Source of the DNA: Clostridiales bacterium
Lineage (GTDB): Bacteria > Bacillota > Clostridia > Lachnospirales > Lachnospiraceae
NCBI GenBank assembly: GCA_021202925.1
Contig: JAJQCD010000009.1
Span: forward strand, 92,847 to 147,577
DNA: 54,731 nt
Direction: 5' to 3'
Shown piece by piece: positions 29,059 to 39,364 of this stretch. The position numbers were made by a program, and so were the translations under genes. Position 1 is the first letter of the stretch; each line of letters opens with the position of its first letter. The notes below the pieces were generated by a model. That model saw only the letters and a program-made list of their open reading frames with translations. It had not been told where the DNA came from and searched no databases.

Positions 29059-30228
29059 TTATCTTTCCACAAAAAATGTCTGAATATCCTTCTCGGACAC
29101 ACCGCCCCGCAGTGTCCCCTGCACCATTTCCGGCTTGCCGCCGCCCTTCCCGGCAAACTGCGCATGAAACTCCGAAAGCAACGCCTTCACATCCACACTC
29201 TGGCTGCCGATCGTATACTGCCAGCCCTGCGCCTCGTCTCCCAGAAAAACCGCACAGATTCCGGCACACCTTCCCTTTCCGGCGTCCACGAATTTCCTGA
29301 CCGTATTCTTATCCAGCTCTGCCTCAAACAAAATCACATGCTGCGCGTCCGCCGGAATCTCCGCCAGTTTCCGTTCCAGGTAGCGATTCTGCATTCGCAG
29401 CAGCCTGTCCCGCCACTGTGCGGTCTCGCCCTGCAGACGTCTCACTGCGTCTGCCACCTCGTAAGGCTTCGCCGACAGCAGGTGGGAGATTTCCTTTACA
29501 TTGCTCTCCTTCACCCGATAATCCTGCAGCGCCCGGAAGCCACATACGATCGTCACCCGGGTGCCGCCCTTGTATTTCACTGCATCGGTAACCTTGATCA
29601 GACCGATCTCACCGGTACGCGTCACATGCGGCGCACAGCATGCGCAGACATCGTATCCTGGAATCGTGACAATCCGCACCTGACCATCCAGTTCCTTCTT
29701 GCTCCGGTAATTCAGGTTCGCCAGTTCCTCCTTCGTCGGATAAGTCACCAGAACTTCGACATTCGCCGCAACCGCCTCATTCGCTTCCTGCTCAATCTGG
29801 CAAAGCTGTTCCTCCGTAAACAGCCCGTTGAAATCCATCGTCACAATCTCTCGTCCCAAATGGAATCCCACATTATCATATCCAAAATGCCGATGCACCA
29901 GTCCCGAAAAAATATGCTCCCCGGAATGCTGCTGCATAGCCGAAAAACGCACCCGGAAATCCAGTTCTCCCTTTACTGTCTCGCCAACAGTGAGCGGCTG
30001 CTTCATATAGTGAACGACCAGGCCGCCCCGTTCCTTCACATCCTCAACCGGAACACCGCCCAGGATTCCCGTATCCGCATGCTGGCCGCCTCCCTCCGGG
30101 AAAAATGCCGTCCGGTCCAGCACCACGCCATAGCAGGATTTCTTCTCTTCCCATTCGCAGGATTCCACCGTCCCCGTGAACGCCCGCATATGGCTGTCTT
30201 TGTAATACAATCTCTCTGTATCTTCCAT
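29059..30228 (-). CDS. AlaX-type alanyl-tRNA editing protein (long form with DHHA1 domain)
   Basis: The protein of 389 residues resembles the editing half of alanyl-tRNA synthetase. The N-terminal block DRTAFFPEGGGQ is followed by the HxxxH zinc motif in QQHSGEHIFS and the CxxxH pair in CACCAPHVTRTGEIG. A C-terminal DHHA1-like domain rich in Gly (FAGKGGGKPEMVQGTL) ends it. These trans-editing enzymes deacylate mischarged Ser- or Gly-tRNA-Ala. The ATG at 30228 is chosen over the GTG three bases earlier because AGGTGA then has the better spacing (six bases). A strong promoter lies about 80 bases upstream. The next gene downstream is the exonuclease. Confidence 0.88.
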   Translation of the reverse strand: MEDTERLYYKDSHMRAFTGTVESCEWEEKKSCYGVVLDRTAFFPEGGGQHADTGILGGVPVEDVKERGGLVVHYMKQPLTVGETVKGELDFRVRFSAMQQHSGEHIFSGLVHRHFGYDNVGFHLGREIVTMDFNGLFTEEQLCQIEQEANEAVAANVEVLVTYPTKEELANLNYRSKKELDGQVRIVTIPGYDVCACCAPHVTRTGEIGLIKVTDAVKYKGGTRVTIVCGFRALQDYRVKESNVKEISHLLSAKPYEVADAVRRLQGETAQWRDRLLRMQNRYLERKLAEIPADAQHVILFEAELDKNTVRKFVDAGKGRCAGICAVFLGDEAQGWQYTIGSQSVDVKALLSEFHAQFAGKGGGKPEMVQGTLRGGVSEKDIQTFFVER

Positions 30229-30307
30229 CACTCGTCACCTCATAAAAAATGGCTCCGGGAACCCGCCTCTGTCCAGGCCAGACATCCCACTGCATGGAAC
30301 CCATATC

Positions 30308-30336
30308 AGTATACCCGAAAAAACAGCGGACTTCAA
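30308..30336 (-). promoter_or_regulatory. Predicted promoter of the AlaX/exonuclease operon
   Basis: TTGAAG (30336-30331) and TATACT (30313-30308) are exactly 17 bases apart on the minus strand. Confidence 0.75.
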
Positions 30337-30374
30337 TACCCTCGCAATCGCGCCGCGCAATTTTCCTGTCCAAT

Positions 30375-30410
30375 TAAAAAACAGGGCATCGAACATCATC
30401 GACACCCTGT
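30375..30410 (-). terminator. Intrinsic terminator of eno
   Basis: On the minus strand ACAGGG/CCCTGT plus an inner TCG/CGA pair form a stem followed by six U residues, about 20 bases after the eno stop codon. Confidence 0.8.
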
Positions 30411-30430
30411 CCATAAAATCGGAAGCGATA

Positions 30431-31789
<1,359 letters not shown>

Positions 31790-31805
31790 TCACTCACACA
31801 TTATT

Positions 31806-31834
31806 ATTTTATCATGCGTCAATAGGGAAAGCAA
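31806..31834 (-). promoter_or_regulatory. Possible promoter of eno
   Basis: TTGCTT (31834-31829) and TAAAAT (31811-31806) are 17 bases apart on the minus strand. The -35 box is weak, so this is tentative. Confidence 0.4.
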
Positions 31835-31856
31835 GCTAAATTTTGATTAAATTCTG

Positions 31857-32921
31857 TCAATCTCCGTCTTTCCTGACATGCTCCACGCGCCGGTTTCCCA
31901 TGGATTGGGCATCCGGAGAGATGCGTTCCGGCGCCACGCCGCACAGAATATCTGCCATTACACCCGGCGAAATGCCATATAGATACCGCTTCACCGGCAG
32001 CTGATCCAGTATCTCCACCAGCTCCTGTCGCTCCAGCCGACAGCCGGTCAAAGCCGCTTCCAGTGTTTCTACCGGCTCATCCCCGAGAAAATCGCCCCGG
32101 ACAGACAAGGCTTCTATCACCCCCGCCCGCACATCCATGCCAACCGTCACGGTTCCGCACCCTTCCACACGATAACTCTGCTCCAGCGTATATCCTGGAA
32201 AGCTTCCGTAATTCCACTCCCACGCCCCGTAACGTCTGGCAGCCAGAGCGCGCACCTCCTCCAGTTCTGCCGCAGCCCAGCCACGCAGGTCTGGTTTGGC
32301 CGTCCCCAGCACCTTCCGTCGCAACACATGCGCAAAGGTCTCCACCGTCAGAGGGACGTCCGTACATTCCGACAGATTGACGACCCGGCTTTGGACCGAC
32401 GGAACACCGTTGGAAGCAATCTTACCCGCATCGACCCGCAGCACCCTGGCCATCGTTTCCTTATCCACAGCAATCATCACCGTCCCATGATGCATGATGC
32501 GACCATTCTCCCGATATCCCGCGTTCCCGGAAAATTTCCTGCCACCCACCACAAGGTCGTTGCGTCCCTGAATCTCCGCCTCAATACCAAATTCCCGACA
32601 CGCCAGAAGAATCGGCCGTGCAAATCGTTCCATCGACCACTCCGTCTCTTTCCCATTCACAATCCAGGTAACATTCAGATTGCCGGGATCATGATACACC
32701 GCTCCTCCACCCGACAGACGGCGTACAACCGGAATTCCATGCCGTTTTGCGTAAGGAAGATTCACCTCCTCGCGGGCGTTCTGGTGCTTCCCGATCACGA
32801 CCGACCGGTCATTCCGCCAGAGCATAAAATACTCCTCCTGCCGGTCCAGACGCTGAAACGCGTACTCTTCCAGAGCCAGATTGAACGCCGGATCCGTATA
32901 CGGGCTTTCCAGATAAATCAT
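31857..32921 (-). CDS. lplA: Lipoate-protein ligase A
   Basis: The protein (354 residues) attaches scavenged lipoate to lipoyl domains in two ATP-dependent steps. The N-terminal catalytic domain has NLALEEYAF and the RRLSGGGAVYHDPGNLN signature, with the lipoate-binding lysine in RKFSGNAGY. The C-terminal accessory domain is retained, so this resembles a full bifunctional LplA. No lipoyl-domain gene lies in the window. The ATG at 32921 is used because it begins the family domain and follows GGAAGGG. It lies 51 bases after the stop of the hypothetical gene upstream. Confidence 0.92.
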   Translation of the reverse strand: MIYLESPYTDPAFNLALEEYAFQRLDRQEEYFMLWRNDRSVVIGKHQNAREEVNLPYAKRHGIPVVRRLSGGGAVYHDPGNLNVTWIVNGKETEWSMERFARPILLACREFGIEAEIQGRNDLVVGGRKFSGNAGYRENGRIMHHGTVMIAVDKETMARVLRVDAGKIASNGVPSVQSRVVNLSECTDVPLTVETFAHVLRRKVLGTAKPDLRGWAAAELEEVRALAARRYGAWEWNYGSFPGYTLEQSYRVEGCGTVTVGMDVRAGVIEALSVRGDFLGDEPVETLEAALTGCRLERQELVEILDQLPVKRYLYGISPGVMADILCGVAPERISPDAQSMGNRRVEHVRKDGD

Positions 32922-32972
32922 ATGGTTTCCCTTCCTGTACAGCGACCCCACACACCAGAGCCGCCATGCATT

Positions 32973-33722
32973 CTAGCCAAACAGACCCTTCAGCTTATCC
33001 AGAAACCGGTTCTGAAAGCGATCGTCGGAATCCATCCGTAACTCTCCGTTCAGGTCGGCATCCTTTTCCACGGTTTCTGCCTCTGCCTTCCGCATATCAG
33101 CGGGAATCGTCCCCTCCCGCTGAATCTCCTGCGGCTCATATCCCGGTTCCAGCGCCCGAATCTCCCAGGTCAGTGCATCGAACTTTTCCACATAAGATGT
33201 GCGAAGCTCATCCGACGTATGAGAGATCCGCCTGACGATCGCCTTGCCGACATCCACTTCCACCATACGCACCGCGCACAGCTCCACCATGCAGTCTGCC
33301 GCCGCCTTCGACGCGGCCAGGAAGCGTTCCTTCTCCGCTCCCCCGTACACATCCTTTATCACCAGATACGCATCCGCACACAGGCGCATCCCCTCCCGAT
33401 AACCGCTCACTACCTCCTCCGTCTGGGTCACACGTTCCAGTCCGTCCTTCATTTTTCTGGCACACTGATCCACTTCCCCGCAAAACAGTTGTGTACACCA
33501 AAGTCTTTTGTCGCTATCCTCCCCGCACAGCTCCAGCGCTTTCTGATACAACGCAATGCCCTGCGCCATCGAAGGTCGAAGGAAATGACTTTTCGCTGCC
33601 TTTGCGCATGCATCATACGCATACAGCTCCCAATCCGCTGCGCCAGCCTGTTCTGCTTCCCTGCATGCATTCTCCAGCTCAGTAAATTTCCGCTCCTTAT
33701 AAAGAGTTTTCAAATCCGCCAT
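32973..33722 (-). CDS. Hypothetical helical cytoplasmic protein
   Basis: I do not recognise this 249-residue protein. It lacks a signal peptide and membrane spans, looks almost entirely helical, and has TPR-like spacing in the N-terminal part (for example ELENACREAEQAGAADWELYAYDA, residues about 12-35). The charged C-terminal end carries a short FLDKLKGLFG tail. Several cysteines are scattered and do not form a clear metal motif. The ATG at 33722 follows GGGAGG. It lies between lplA and the AAA/PD-(D/E)XK gene on the same strand and may share a transcript with lplA. Confidence 0.7.
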   Translation of the reverse strand: MADLKTLYKERKFTELENACREAEQAGAADWELYAYDACAKAAKSHFLRPSMAQGIALYQKALELCGEDSDKRLWCTQLFCGEVDQCARKMKDGLERVTQTEEVVSGYREGMRLCADAYLVIKDVYGGAEKERFLAASKAAADCMVELCAVRMVEVDVGKAIVRRISHTSDELRTSYVEKFDALTWEIRALEPGYEPQEIQREGTIPADMRKAEAETVEKDADLNGELRMDSDDRFQNRFLDKLKGLFG

Positions 33723-33767
33723 CCTTACGCCTCCCACTGAACCTTCCTCTGTGTGATCCGACAGAAT

Positions 33768-35357
33768 TTACACCATTTCAATCAGGCAATCATGCTTTTT
33801 CGCGTCTTTCCCTCTCGCATCCTTGTCATAATGAATGCCAACCAATAACAGCTTTCCAAAATAATCCTTCAATGCCCCGTCATACCGATTATCGTGAATC
33901 TGCCGGATAGCTGTGTTCGCATCTTTTTGCCACTTAAGCTCAACCACCATAGCTGGTTTGTCCGTTCCCCTGCGAGGAATAAAAGCATAATCCGCAAAGC
34001 CCTTCCCGGCTGGTAACTCACGGATAATCAGGTAATCCTTTCTGGCTGTATAATACGCAATATAAATCGTACAGGCAAGTGAATTTTCGTCATTATATTT
34101 CAGCACAGAAGTGCATTCCTCATGCACTTGCTCCAGTAATTCTGCTACCATATCACTATTACAGTGAATCGTTGCCTCCAATAACTTTTCCGAACGCTCA
34201 ATCGCCTGCTCCACTTCCTTCCATTTTTTTCCTTTTACTGCCGACTGAAATACTTCAGCAACTTCCAGATTCGGAATATACACCTCTTTGCCTGCCTGAT
34301 CATAAGCAAGATAACCCAAATGAATCAGCAAGGTTAAAACATCGTCTCTGTTATCAAATGATGTGATGTCATTTTGAAATGTTCCGGTGTCAATCCGAAC
34401 ACGCTGACCGCCAAGCATCAGAATAACCGCATCCCTCAATCCATCAAAATTCATATTGATATATTGTTTCAGACTTTCAAAGGTTTCTGATTTTCTCCAG
34501 TAATTCTGAACTTCCTCATCCTGCAATGCATTCATCACGGAGTTCGGGCTGTACACATGCTGAATCTGGCTAAACGAATAGCCGTCATACCAGGCGCTCA
34601 TTTCTTCAAAATTCATGCAATATTCCCTGCAGAGCTTTTTTACCTCCGGTTCTGTGAACCCCACATATCTGGCCAGTTTTGCAGGACTCGTCATAGTAAA
34701 TTCTTTAAAATCAGATACGGCAGACTCATTTCCGTATTTCTTAACAGGCAGAATACCTGTCATATAGGCTGCTGCAATGGTTTCGTCTGTTGCCGTTCCC
34801 GCTTTGAAAAGTCCTCGAAGGAGCTGTATATATGCCCTTTGCAGGGCGTCATTCTCCTTTGCCTCCCGGAAAAGGGCATCCCACTCATCTATAATAAAAA
34901 TAAACTCATTTCCGGTCTTATGGCTGACAGACAGGAGCGCATCGGCCAATATGCTTTCATCATTTTTTACATATAGAGGATATGCATTCCTTAATTCTTC
35001 TATTACTTTCACCTGAAGATCATTCACCACTCCATCAACTGATACCGCCGTTGAAATAAATCTGGTCATGTCCAGATAAATCACATCATACTTATTTAAA
35101 TATTTATCAAAGGACTCCTTTTTTTCTATTTCCATTCCTTCAAACAATGACCGTGAATTGCAACTCTTATCATAATAAGCACATAACATTTTTGCAGCAA
35201 ATGACTTTCCAAACCGGCGAGGACGACTAAAGCTTGTCAGCTTCAATGGCGTATCAATCGTGCTGTTTATATAATCAATCAGGCCAGTCTTATCAACATA
35301 ACTTCCATTTCTGATTGTCTGGAAACCTTTGCATCCCGGATTCAGATATGTTCCCAT
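33768..35357 (-). CDS. AAA-ATPase-like / PD-(D/E)XK nuclease-like protein (DUF1703 type)
   Basis: The 529-residue protein has an N-terminal AAA-ATPase-like domain whose P-loop reads SRPRRFGKS (44-52), preceded by the family motif YVDKTGLI. A Walker B-like FIIDEWDALF follows. The C-terminal PD-(D/E)XK-like domain has VELKWQK (E473, K475). This is the widespread family found in many copies in gut anaerobes, with no settled function; mobile-element, defence or regulatory roles have been suggested. The base composition is visibly AT-richer than neighbours, with a different codon choice, suggesting acquisition. AAAGGAGGG gives the start at 35357. It appears intact. Confidence 0.88.
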   Translation of the reverse strand: MGTYLNPGCKGFQTIRNGSYVDKTGLIDYINSTIDTPLKLTSFSRPRRFGKSFAAKMLCAYYDKSCNSRSLFEGMEIEKKESFDKYLNKYDVIYLDMTRFISTAVSVDGVVNDLQVKVIEELRNAYPLYVKNDESILADALLSVSHKTGNEFIFIIDEWDALFREAKENDALQRAYIQLLRGLFKAGTATDETIAAAYMTGILPVKKYGNESAVSDFKEFTMTSPAKLARYVGFTEPEVKKLCREYCMNFEEMSAWYDGYSFSQIQHVYSPNSVMNALQDEEVQNYWRKSETFESLKQYINMNFDGLRDAVILMLGGQRVRIDTGTFQNDITSFDNRDDVLTLLIHLGYLAYDQAGKEVYIPNLEVAEVFQSAVKGKKWKEVEQAIERSEKLLEATIHCNSDMVAELLEQVHEECTSVLKYNDENSLACTIYIAYYTARKDYLIIRELPAGKGFADYAFIPRRGTDKPAMVVELKWQKDANTAIRQIHDNRYDGALKDYFGKLLLVGIHYDKDARGKDAKKHDCLIEMV

Positions 35358-35390
35358 CTGTCACATCCCTCCTTTGAAAAGAGTCCGCTC

Positions 35391-36398
35391 TTATAGCAAC
35401 CCCGGTCCCTCGCCGAGCACATCATCAATCGCTGCGAGTTCCGTTTCAGAGAAATCAGGATGTTCAAGCGCAGCCACATTATTCTCCAGCTGACTGACAC
35501 TGCTCGCTCCGACCAGGACACTGGTCACCTCAGGGCGCCGGAGAATCCAGGCAAGCGCCATCTGCGCCAGGCTTTGTCCCCGTGTCGCAGCAAAATCGTT
35601 CAGACGGCGGATCTTCGCCAGTCGTTCCTCCGAGAGATAACGCGCACCAACCGTCGTACCCTGACGAGAAGCACGGGAACCGGCAGGAATCCCCTTTAAG
35701 TATTTGTCGGTCAATGCCCCCTGCGCCAGCGGGCTGAACGCAATGCAGCCCACTCCCTCTTCATGCAACACATCCAACAGGCTGTCCTCGACCCAACGCT
35801 CCAGCATATTATAACGGGGCTGATGGATCAGACATGGCGTGCCGTTCGCGCGCAGAATGCGAATCGCCGCGGCTGCCTGAACCGCATCATAATTTGAAAT
35901 ACCGACATACAAAGCTTTTCCCTGCCTCACCAGATCCGACAAAGCGCCCATCGTCTCCTCCATCGGCGTCTCCGGATCCGGGCGATGATGATAAAAAATA
36001 TCGACATAATCCAGCTGCAACCGCTTCAGACTGGAATCCAGACTGGAAATCAGATATTTTCTGGAACCCCAGTTTCCATAAGGTCCCGGCCAGAAATCAT
36101 ACCCGGCCTTTGTCGAAACGACAATCTGCTCCCGATATGAGGAAAGATCGTCATGAAGAATCCTGCCAAAATTCTCCTCTGCCAGCCCACGCGCCGGATT
36201 TCCATAGTTGTTCGCCAGATCAAAGTGCGTAATTCCCAGGTCGAATGCCCGGAAAAGAATGGTTTTCTGCTCGTCAAGCGGTTTCTCCAGGCCAAAATTC
36301 TGCCAGAGCCCCAGTGATATCGCCGGAAGCAGAAGTCCGCTCCTGCCACACCACCGGTAAATCATATTGTCATAACGTTTCTCATCCGCCTGATACAT
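35391..36398 (-). CDS. Aldo/keto reductase (YghZ / L-glyceraldehyde 3-phosphate reductase type)
   Basis: The protein (335 residues) is an NADPH-dependent aldo/keto reductase barrel. The catalytic set is visible: D and Y in FDLANNYGNPARGLAEENFG, K in VVSTKAGYDFWPGPYG, and H in DIFYHHRPDPETP. The YDFWPGPYG string and RRPEVTSVLVGASS nucleotide-binding end match the YghZ group, which reduces L-glyceraldehyde 3-phosphate and methylglyoxal. The ATG at 36398 follows GGAGGAAG. The exact substrate here is not proven. Confidence 0.9.
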   Translation of the reverse strand: MYQADEKRYDNMIYRWCGRSGLLLPAISLGLWQNFGLEKPLDEQKTILFRAFDLGITHFDLANNYGNPARGLAEENFGRILHDDLSSYREQIVVSTKAGYDFWPGPYGNWGSRKYLISSLDSSLKRLQLDYVDIFYHHRPDPETPMEETMGALSDLVRQGKALYVGISNYDAVQAAAAIRILRANGTPCLIHQPRYNMLERWVEDSLLDVLHEEGVGCIAFSPLAQGALTDKYLKGIPAGSRASRQGTTVGARYLSEERLAKIRRLNDFAATRGQSLAQMALAWILRRPEVTSVLVGASSVSQLENNVAALEHPDFSETELAAIDDVLGEGPGLL

Positions 36399-36438
36399 AT
36401 CGTTTCTTCCTCCATGTTGTCTCGCGCCCGGCCGATCT

Positions 36439-36468
36439 GCCCTGCTCCGGGCGATGAGGGAGCAGGGC
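36439..36468. terminator. Inverted repeat after the suf operon
   Basis: GCCCTGCTCC (36439-36448) and GGAGCAGGGC (36459-36468) form a perfect 10-bp stem between sufU and the downstream reductase gene. There is no U-tract, so termination is uncertain; a second imperfect repeat (GAACCGATAT/ATACCGGTTC on the minus strand) precedes it. Confidence 0.45.
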
Positions 36469-36537
36469 ATGATTGAACCGGTATCCGGCCACGGAAAAGG
36501 GAAATATCGGTTCCGGTAAGGTTAAATGGATGACATA

Positions 36538-36972
36538 CTACTCTTCCGTCTTCTTCCCGAAGATTTCTTCCATCGTGTGCCAGCCGAGTACGGCACACTT
36601 GACACGGGAGGGCATATGCCGGATATCATGCAATGCGGCAGCCTCCTCCAGTTCTTCGAGCTCCTCGTCGGTGACATCCCCCTTGATCATACGGAGAAAC
36701 ATATCCGCCAGCCGCAGCGCATCCTCCTTCGTGCGGCCGATGATCATGTCAAGCATGATATCCGCCGACGCCTGAGAAATGGCACAGCCGCTGCCTTCAA
36801 ACGCGCCGTCAACAATCTCATTGTTCTCGACCTTCAGCTGCAGGATGATATCGTCGCCGCAGCTGGGATTGACTCCCTCCAGAATCAGGTTCGCGTCCGG
36901 AAGCTTCTCCTTGTGAGACGGATGCAGATTGTGATCCGTCAGGATCTCATTATAAAACGTTCTACTCGCCAT
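36538..36972 (-). CDS. sufU: SUF system scaffold/sulfur-transfer protein SufU
   Basis: The 144-residue NifU-like protein has three conserved zinc-binding cysteines in NPSCGDD, GSGCAIS and RVKCAVLGW, plus the aspartate of the first motif. In Firmicutes SufU takes sulfur from the SufS cysteine persulfide and passes it to the SufBCD scaffold. Its start overlaps the end of sufS by 11 bases and follows GGAGGG. The conserved 18-21 residue insertion typical of SufU (the DVTDEELEELEEAAALHDIRHMPS region) distinguishes it from IscU. Confidence 0.94.
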   Translation of the reverse strand: MASRTFYNEILTDHNLHPSHKEKLPDANLILEGVNPSCGDDIILQLKVENNEIVDGAFEGSGCAISQASADIMLDMIIGRTKEDALRLADMFLRMIKGDVTDEELEELEEAAALHDIRHMPSRVKCAVLGWHTMEEIFGKKTEE

Positions 36973-38173
36973 ACCCCATTTCCCTCCTCACCCGACAGAC
37001 TGCCTTCAGGAAACGATCCACATCTTCTTCCGTATTGTAAAATGCCAGACTGACACGCGCAGTGGACATCACGCCCAAGTGCTTCAAAAGCGGCTGCGCG
37101 CAGTGATGACCTGCACGGATGGCAATGCCGTCCGCATCCAGGATCGTCGCAATGTCATGCGGATGGACGCCGTCAATCGTAAAGCTGATAATCCCGCAAT
37201 GATCTTCTGCCCGTCCGCTTCCCTGAACATGAATACACGGCATGTTCTTCATGCCATCCAGGGTATAACGGGTCAGCTGCAGTTCTCTCTCATGGATCGT
37301 CTCCATACCGACCGACTCCAGATAATCAATCGCGGCCGCCAGCGCAACCGCGCCGCCGCCATTGACCGTCCCCGCCTCAAACTTGTGCGGAAGCGGCGCG
37401 TAAGTCGCGCCCTCACGGGTCACGGATTCAATCATCTCGCCTCCGGTCAGAAACGGCGGCATGGCCTCCAGCAGTGCTTTCTTCCCATACAGGACGCCAA
37501 TGCCCATCGGCGCCATCAGCTTGTGACCGGAAAAGGCCAGGAAATCCACATCCAGCTTCTGCACATCAATCGGTACATGCGGAGCGCTCTGCGCCGCATC
37601 CAGAAGGACGACGCCACCTACGGCGTGTACTGCCTGGATCAATGCTTCCACCGGCATCACCTTTCCAAGTACATTGGAAATATGACCAACCGCGGCGATT
37701 TTTGTATTCGTCGTGACGGCTGCCACGACCTCTGCCTCCGGGAAGCTGCCGTCCGGGCCGCATTCCAGATATTTCAACGTCGCGCCGGTTTGCCGCGCCG
37801 CCATCTGCCACGGCAGCATGTTGCTGTGATGCTCCGCAATCGAAATCAGGATTTCGTCCCCCGGCTTCAGCGTACTCAATGCATAGCTGTATGCGACGAG
37901 ATTGATGCTCTCCGTCGTATTGCGGGTAAAAATAATCTCTTCCGGTTTCGCCGCGTTGACAAAACGCTGCACCCGTACCCGGGCAGCCTCATATCGCTCC
38001 GTCGCTTCCATCGCCAGCGCGTACAGGCCGCGCAGCGGATTGGCATTGTATTTATTGTAAAACTCCCGCTCCGCTTCCAGTACCTGACGCGGACGTTGCT
38101 CCGTCGCCGCATTGTCCAGATATGCAATGTCAGAATCCACAAGAAGCGGGAAATCCTTCTTAAAATTTTCCAA
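36962..38173 (-). CDS. sufS: Cysteine desulfurase SufS
   Basis: The PLP-dependent enzyme (403 residues) removes sulfur from cysteine for Fe-S cluster assembly. The early FKKDFPLL and IAYLDNAATEQRP blocks, the PLP-lysine region LAFSGHKLMAPMG and the active-site cysteine in RAGHHCAQPLL match group II desulfurases. The start is a choice: a TTG at 38173 has AAAGGGG nine bases upstream and matches the usual family start (ENFKKDFP), while a GTG at 38221 overlaps the sufD end and has only a weak site. I prefer the TTG. It lies in the middle of the suf operon. Confidence 0.94.
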   Translation of the reverse strand: MENFKKDFPLLVDSDIAYLDNAATEQRPRQVLEAEREFYNKYNANPLRGLYALAMEATERYEAARVRVQRFVNAAKPEEIIFTRNTTESINLVAYSYALSTLKPGDEILISIAEHHSNMLPWQMAARQTGATLKYLECGPDGSFPEAEVVAAVTTNTKIAAVGHISNVLGKVMPVEALIQAVHAVGGVVLLDAAQSAPHVPIDVQKLDVDFLAFSGHKLMAPMGIGVLYGKKALLEAMPPFLTGGEMIESVTREGATYAPLPHKFEAGTVNGGGAVALAAAIDYLESVGMETIHERELQLTRYTLDGMKNMPCIHVQGSGRAEDHCGIISFTIDGVHPHDIATILDADGIAIRAGHHCAQPLLKHLGVMSTARVSLAFYNTEEDVDRFLKAVCRVRREMGYGE

Positions 38174-38202
38174 GGCACTCAACCCCTTTCTGTCATTCGT
38201 CT

Positions 38203-39270
38203 TCAGCGGCCAGCCCCACACAGAAACGCCTGTATCTGATCTCTGACCTTTTTCGACGGAATCTGTGCACAGAGCGCGTCGGTCTTCGCCCGCGCCATCA
38301 TCTGTTCCGCTTCTTCCTTCGGAATCCCACGGGACTCCAGATAAAACAGCGTCGTCTCGTCCAGTCGGCCGATTGTGGCTCCGTGATTTCCCTCCACGTC
38401 TTCCTCCGCGCAGAGGATCAGCGGAACGGTCTGGTTCACCACCCGGTCACCCAGCAGCAGGACATCCTCCGTCTCGGTTCCCTTCGCGCCTCCGCAACCG
38501 GGCAGGAAATCAATCGTCCCCCGAAACAGCTTCTTTGTCTCATTTGCAAGAACACCGGTCACTTCCATCAGGCTTTCCGTCTTTTTCCCTCTGTGACGGA
38601 CGGTGTAATTCATATCCAGTTTCTGGTTCGGCCGGCCCGCATAGCCAATCCCCGCCTGAAAGCCGGAACTGGTTCCCTTCAGATCGACCTCGCAGCCGGC
38701 ATATGCCTTCCCTGCGCCCAGCTCCAGGCGAATCAGCTCAAACGAAGCACCGGCTTCGCAGTCCACACCGATATCATTCAGGCTCGTCATGCCGTCCGGC
38801 AGAATCTGCGCCATATACAGGCGAACCTTCGCGCCGGATTCTACATGAACCTTCGTCTGCAGTGCCGCCAGTCCTGTCGACGGATGTACTGTCGCCCGAT
38901 ACAAAACCACAACGTTCAGTTCACTGTCCTTTTCCGCATGAAGATACAACCGATTGCCCAGATAACCATCTGCTCCGGCCATATATTCCACGACAGCCAG
39001 TCCATCCTCGCCGCCGCCCGCCTCCGAAGTCAGCAGGCCGACCGTTGTCTTCTCCAGCAATGCATCCATATCCAGTCCCATACCAGTGGCAATACGCTCC
39101 CACGCGTCGCCATCGGAGAGCCGGGTTGACCGGACTCCGTTTCCTGAAATTGTCAGGCTGACGGGACACGCACCCTCTATCCTCACATCGGCAAGCCGGA
39201 CTTCATTCACCTTAAGCCAGTTCCATGTTCTGGCCGGAAGCCGGTTCACCGTCATATCTATTCCGTTCAT
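38203..39270 (-). CDS. sufD: Fe-S cluster assembly protein SufD
   Basis: The protein (355 residues) is the SufD component of the SufBC2D scaffold, with the beta-helix core of the SufBD family. Shared features with SufB include the block GTIDFLPGCGGAKGTE (RG near RGTI), NHGATIGRLDE and the terminal ESRGIPKEEAEQMM. The ATG at 39270 follows GGAGGA at six bases; longer in-frame versions lack such a site. It is encoded after sufB with about 95 bases between them. Confidence 0.93.
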   Translation of the reverse strand: MNGIDMTVNRLPARTWNWLKVNEVRLADVRIEGACPVSLTISGNGVRSTRLSDGDAWERIATGMGLDMDALLEKTTVGLLTSEAGGGEDGLAVVEYMAGADGYLGNRLYLHAEKDSELNVVVLYRATVHPSTGLAALQTKVHVESGAKVRLYMAQILPDGMTSLNDIGVDCEAGASFELIRLELGAGKAYAGCEVDLKGTSSGFQAGIGYAGRPNQKLDMNYTVRHRGKKTESLMEVTGVLANETKKLFRGTIDFLPGCGGAKGTETEDVLLLGDRVVNQTVPLILCAEEDVEGNHGATIGRLDETTLFYLESRGIPKEEAEQMMARAKTDALCAQIPSKKVRDQIQAFLCGAGR

Positions 39271-39364
39271 TCCACGTCCTCCATCTATACACACATTACA
39301 GCGACCGGAAGGCCCCCGGCGCAGATACGCGCTTTCTGCCATCCATCCGCTCTGCGTGTCCGTT

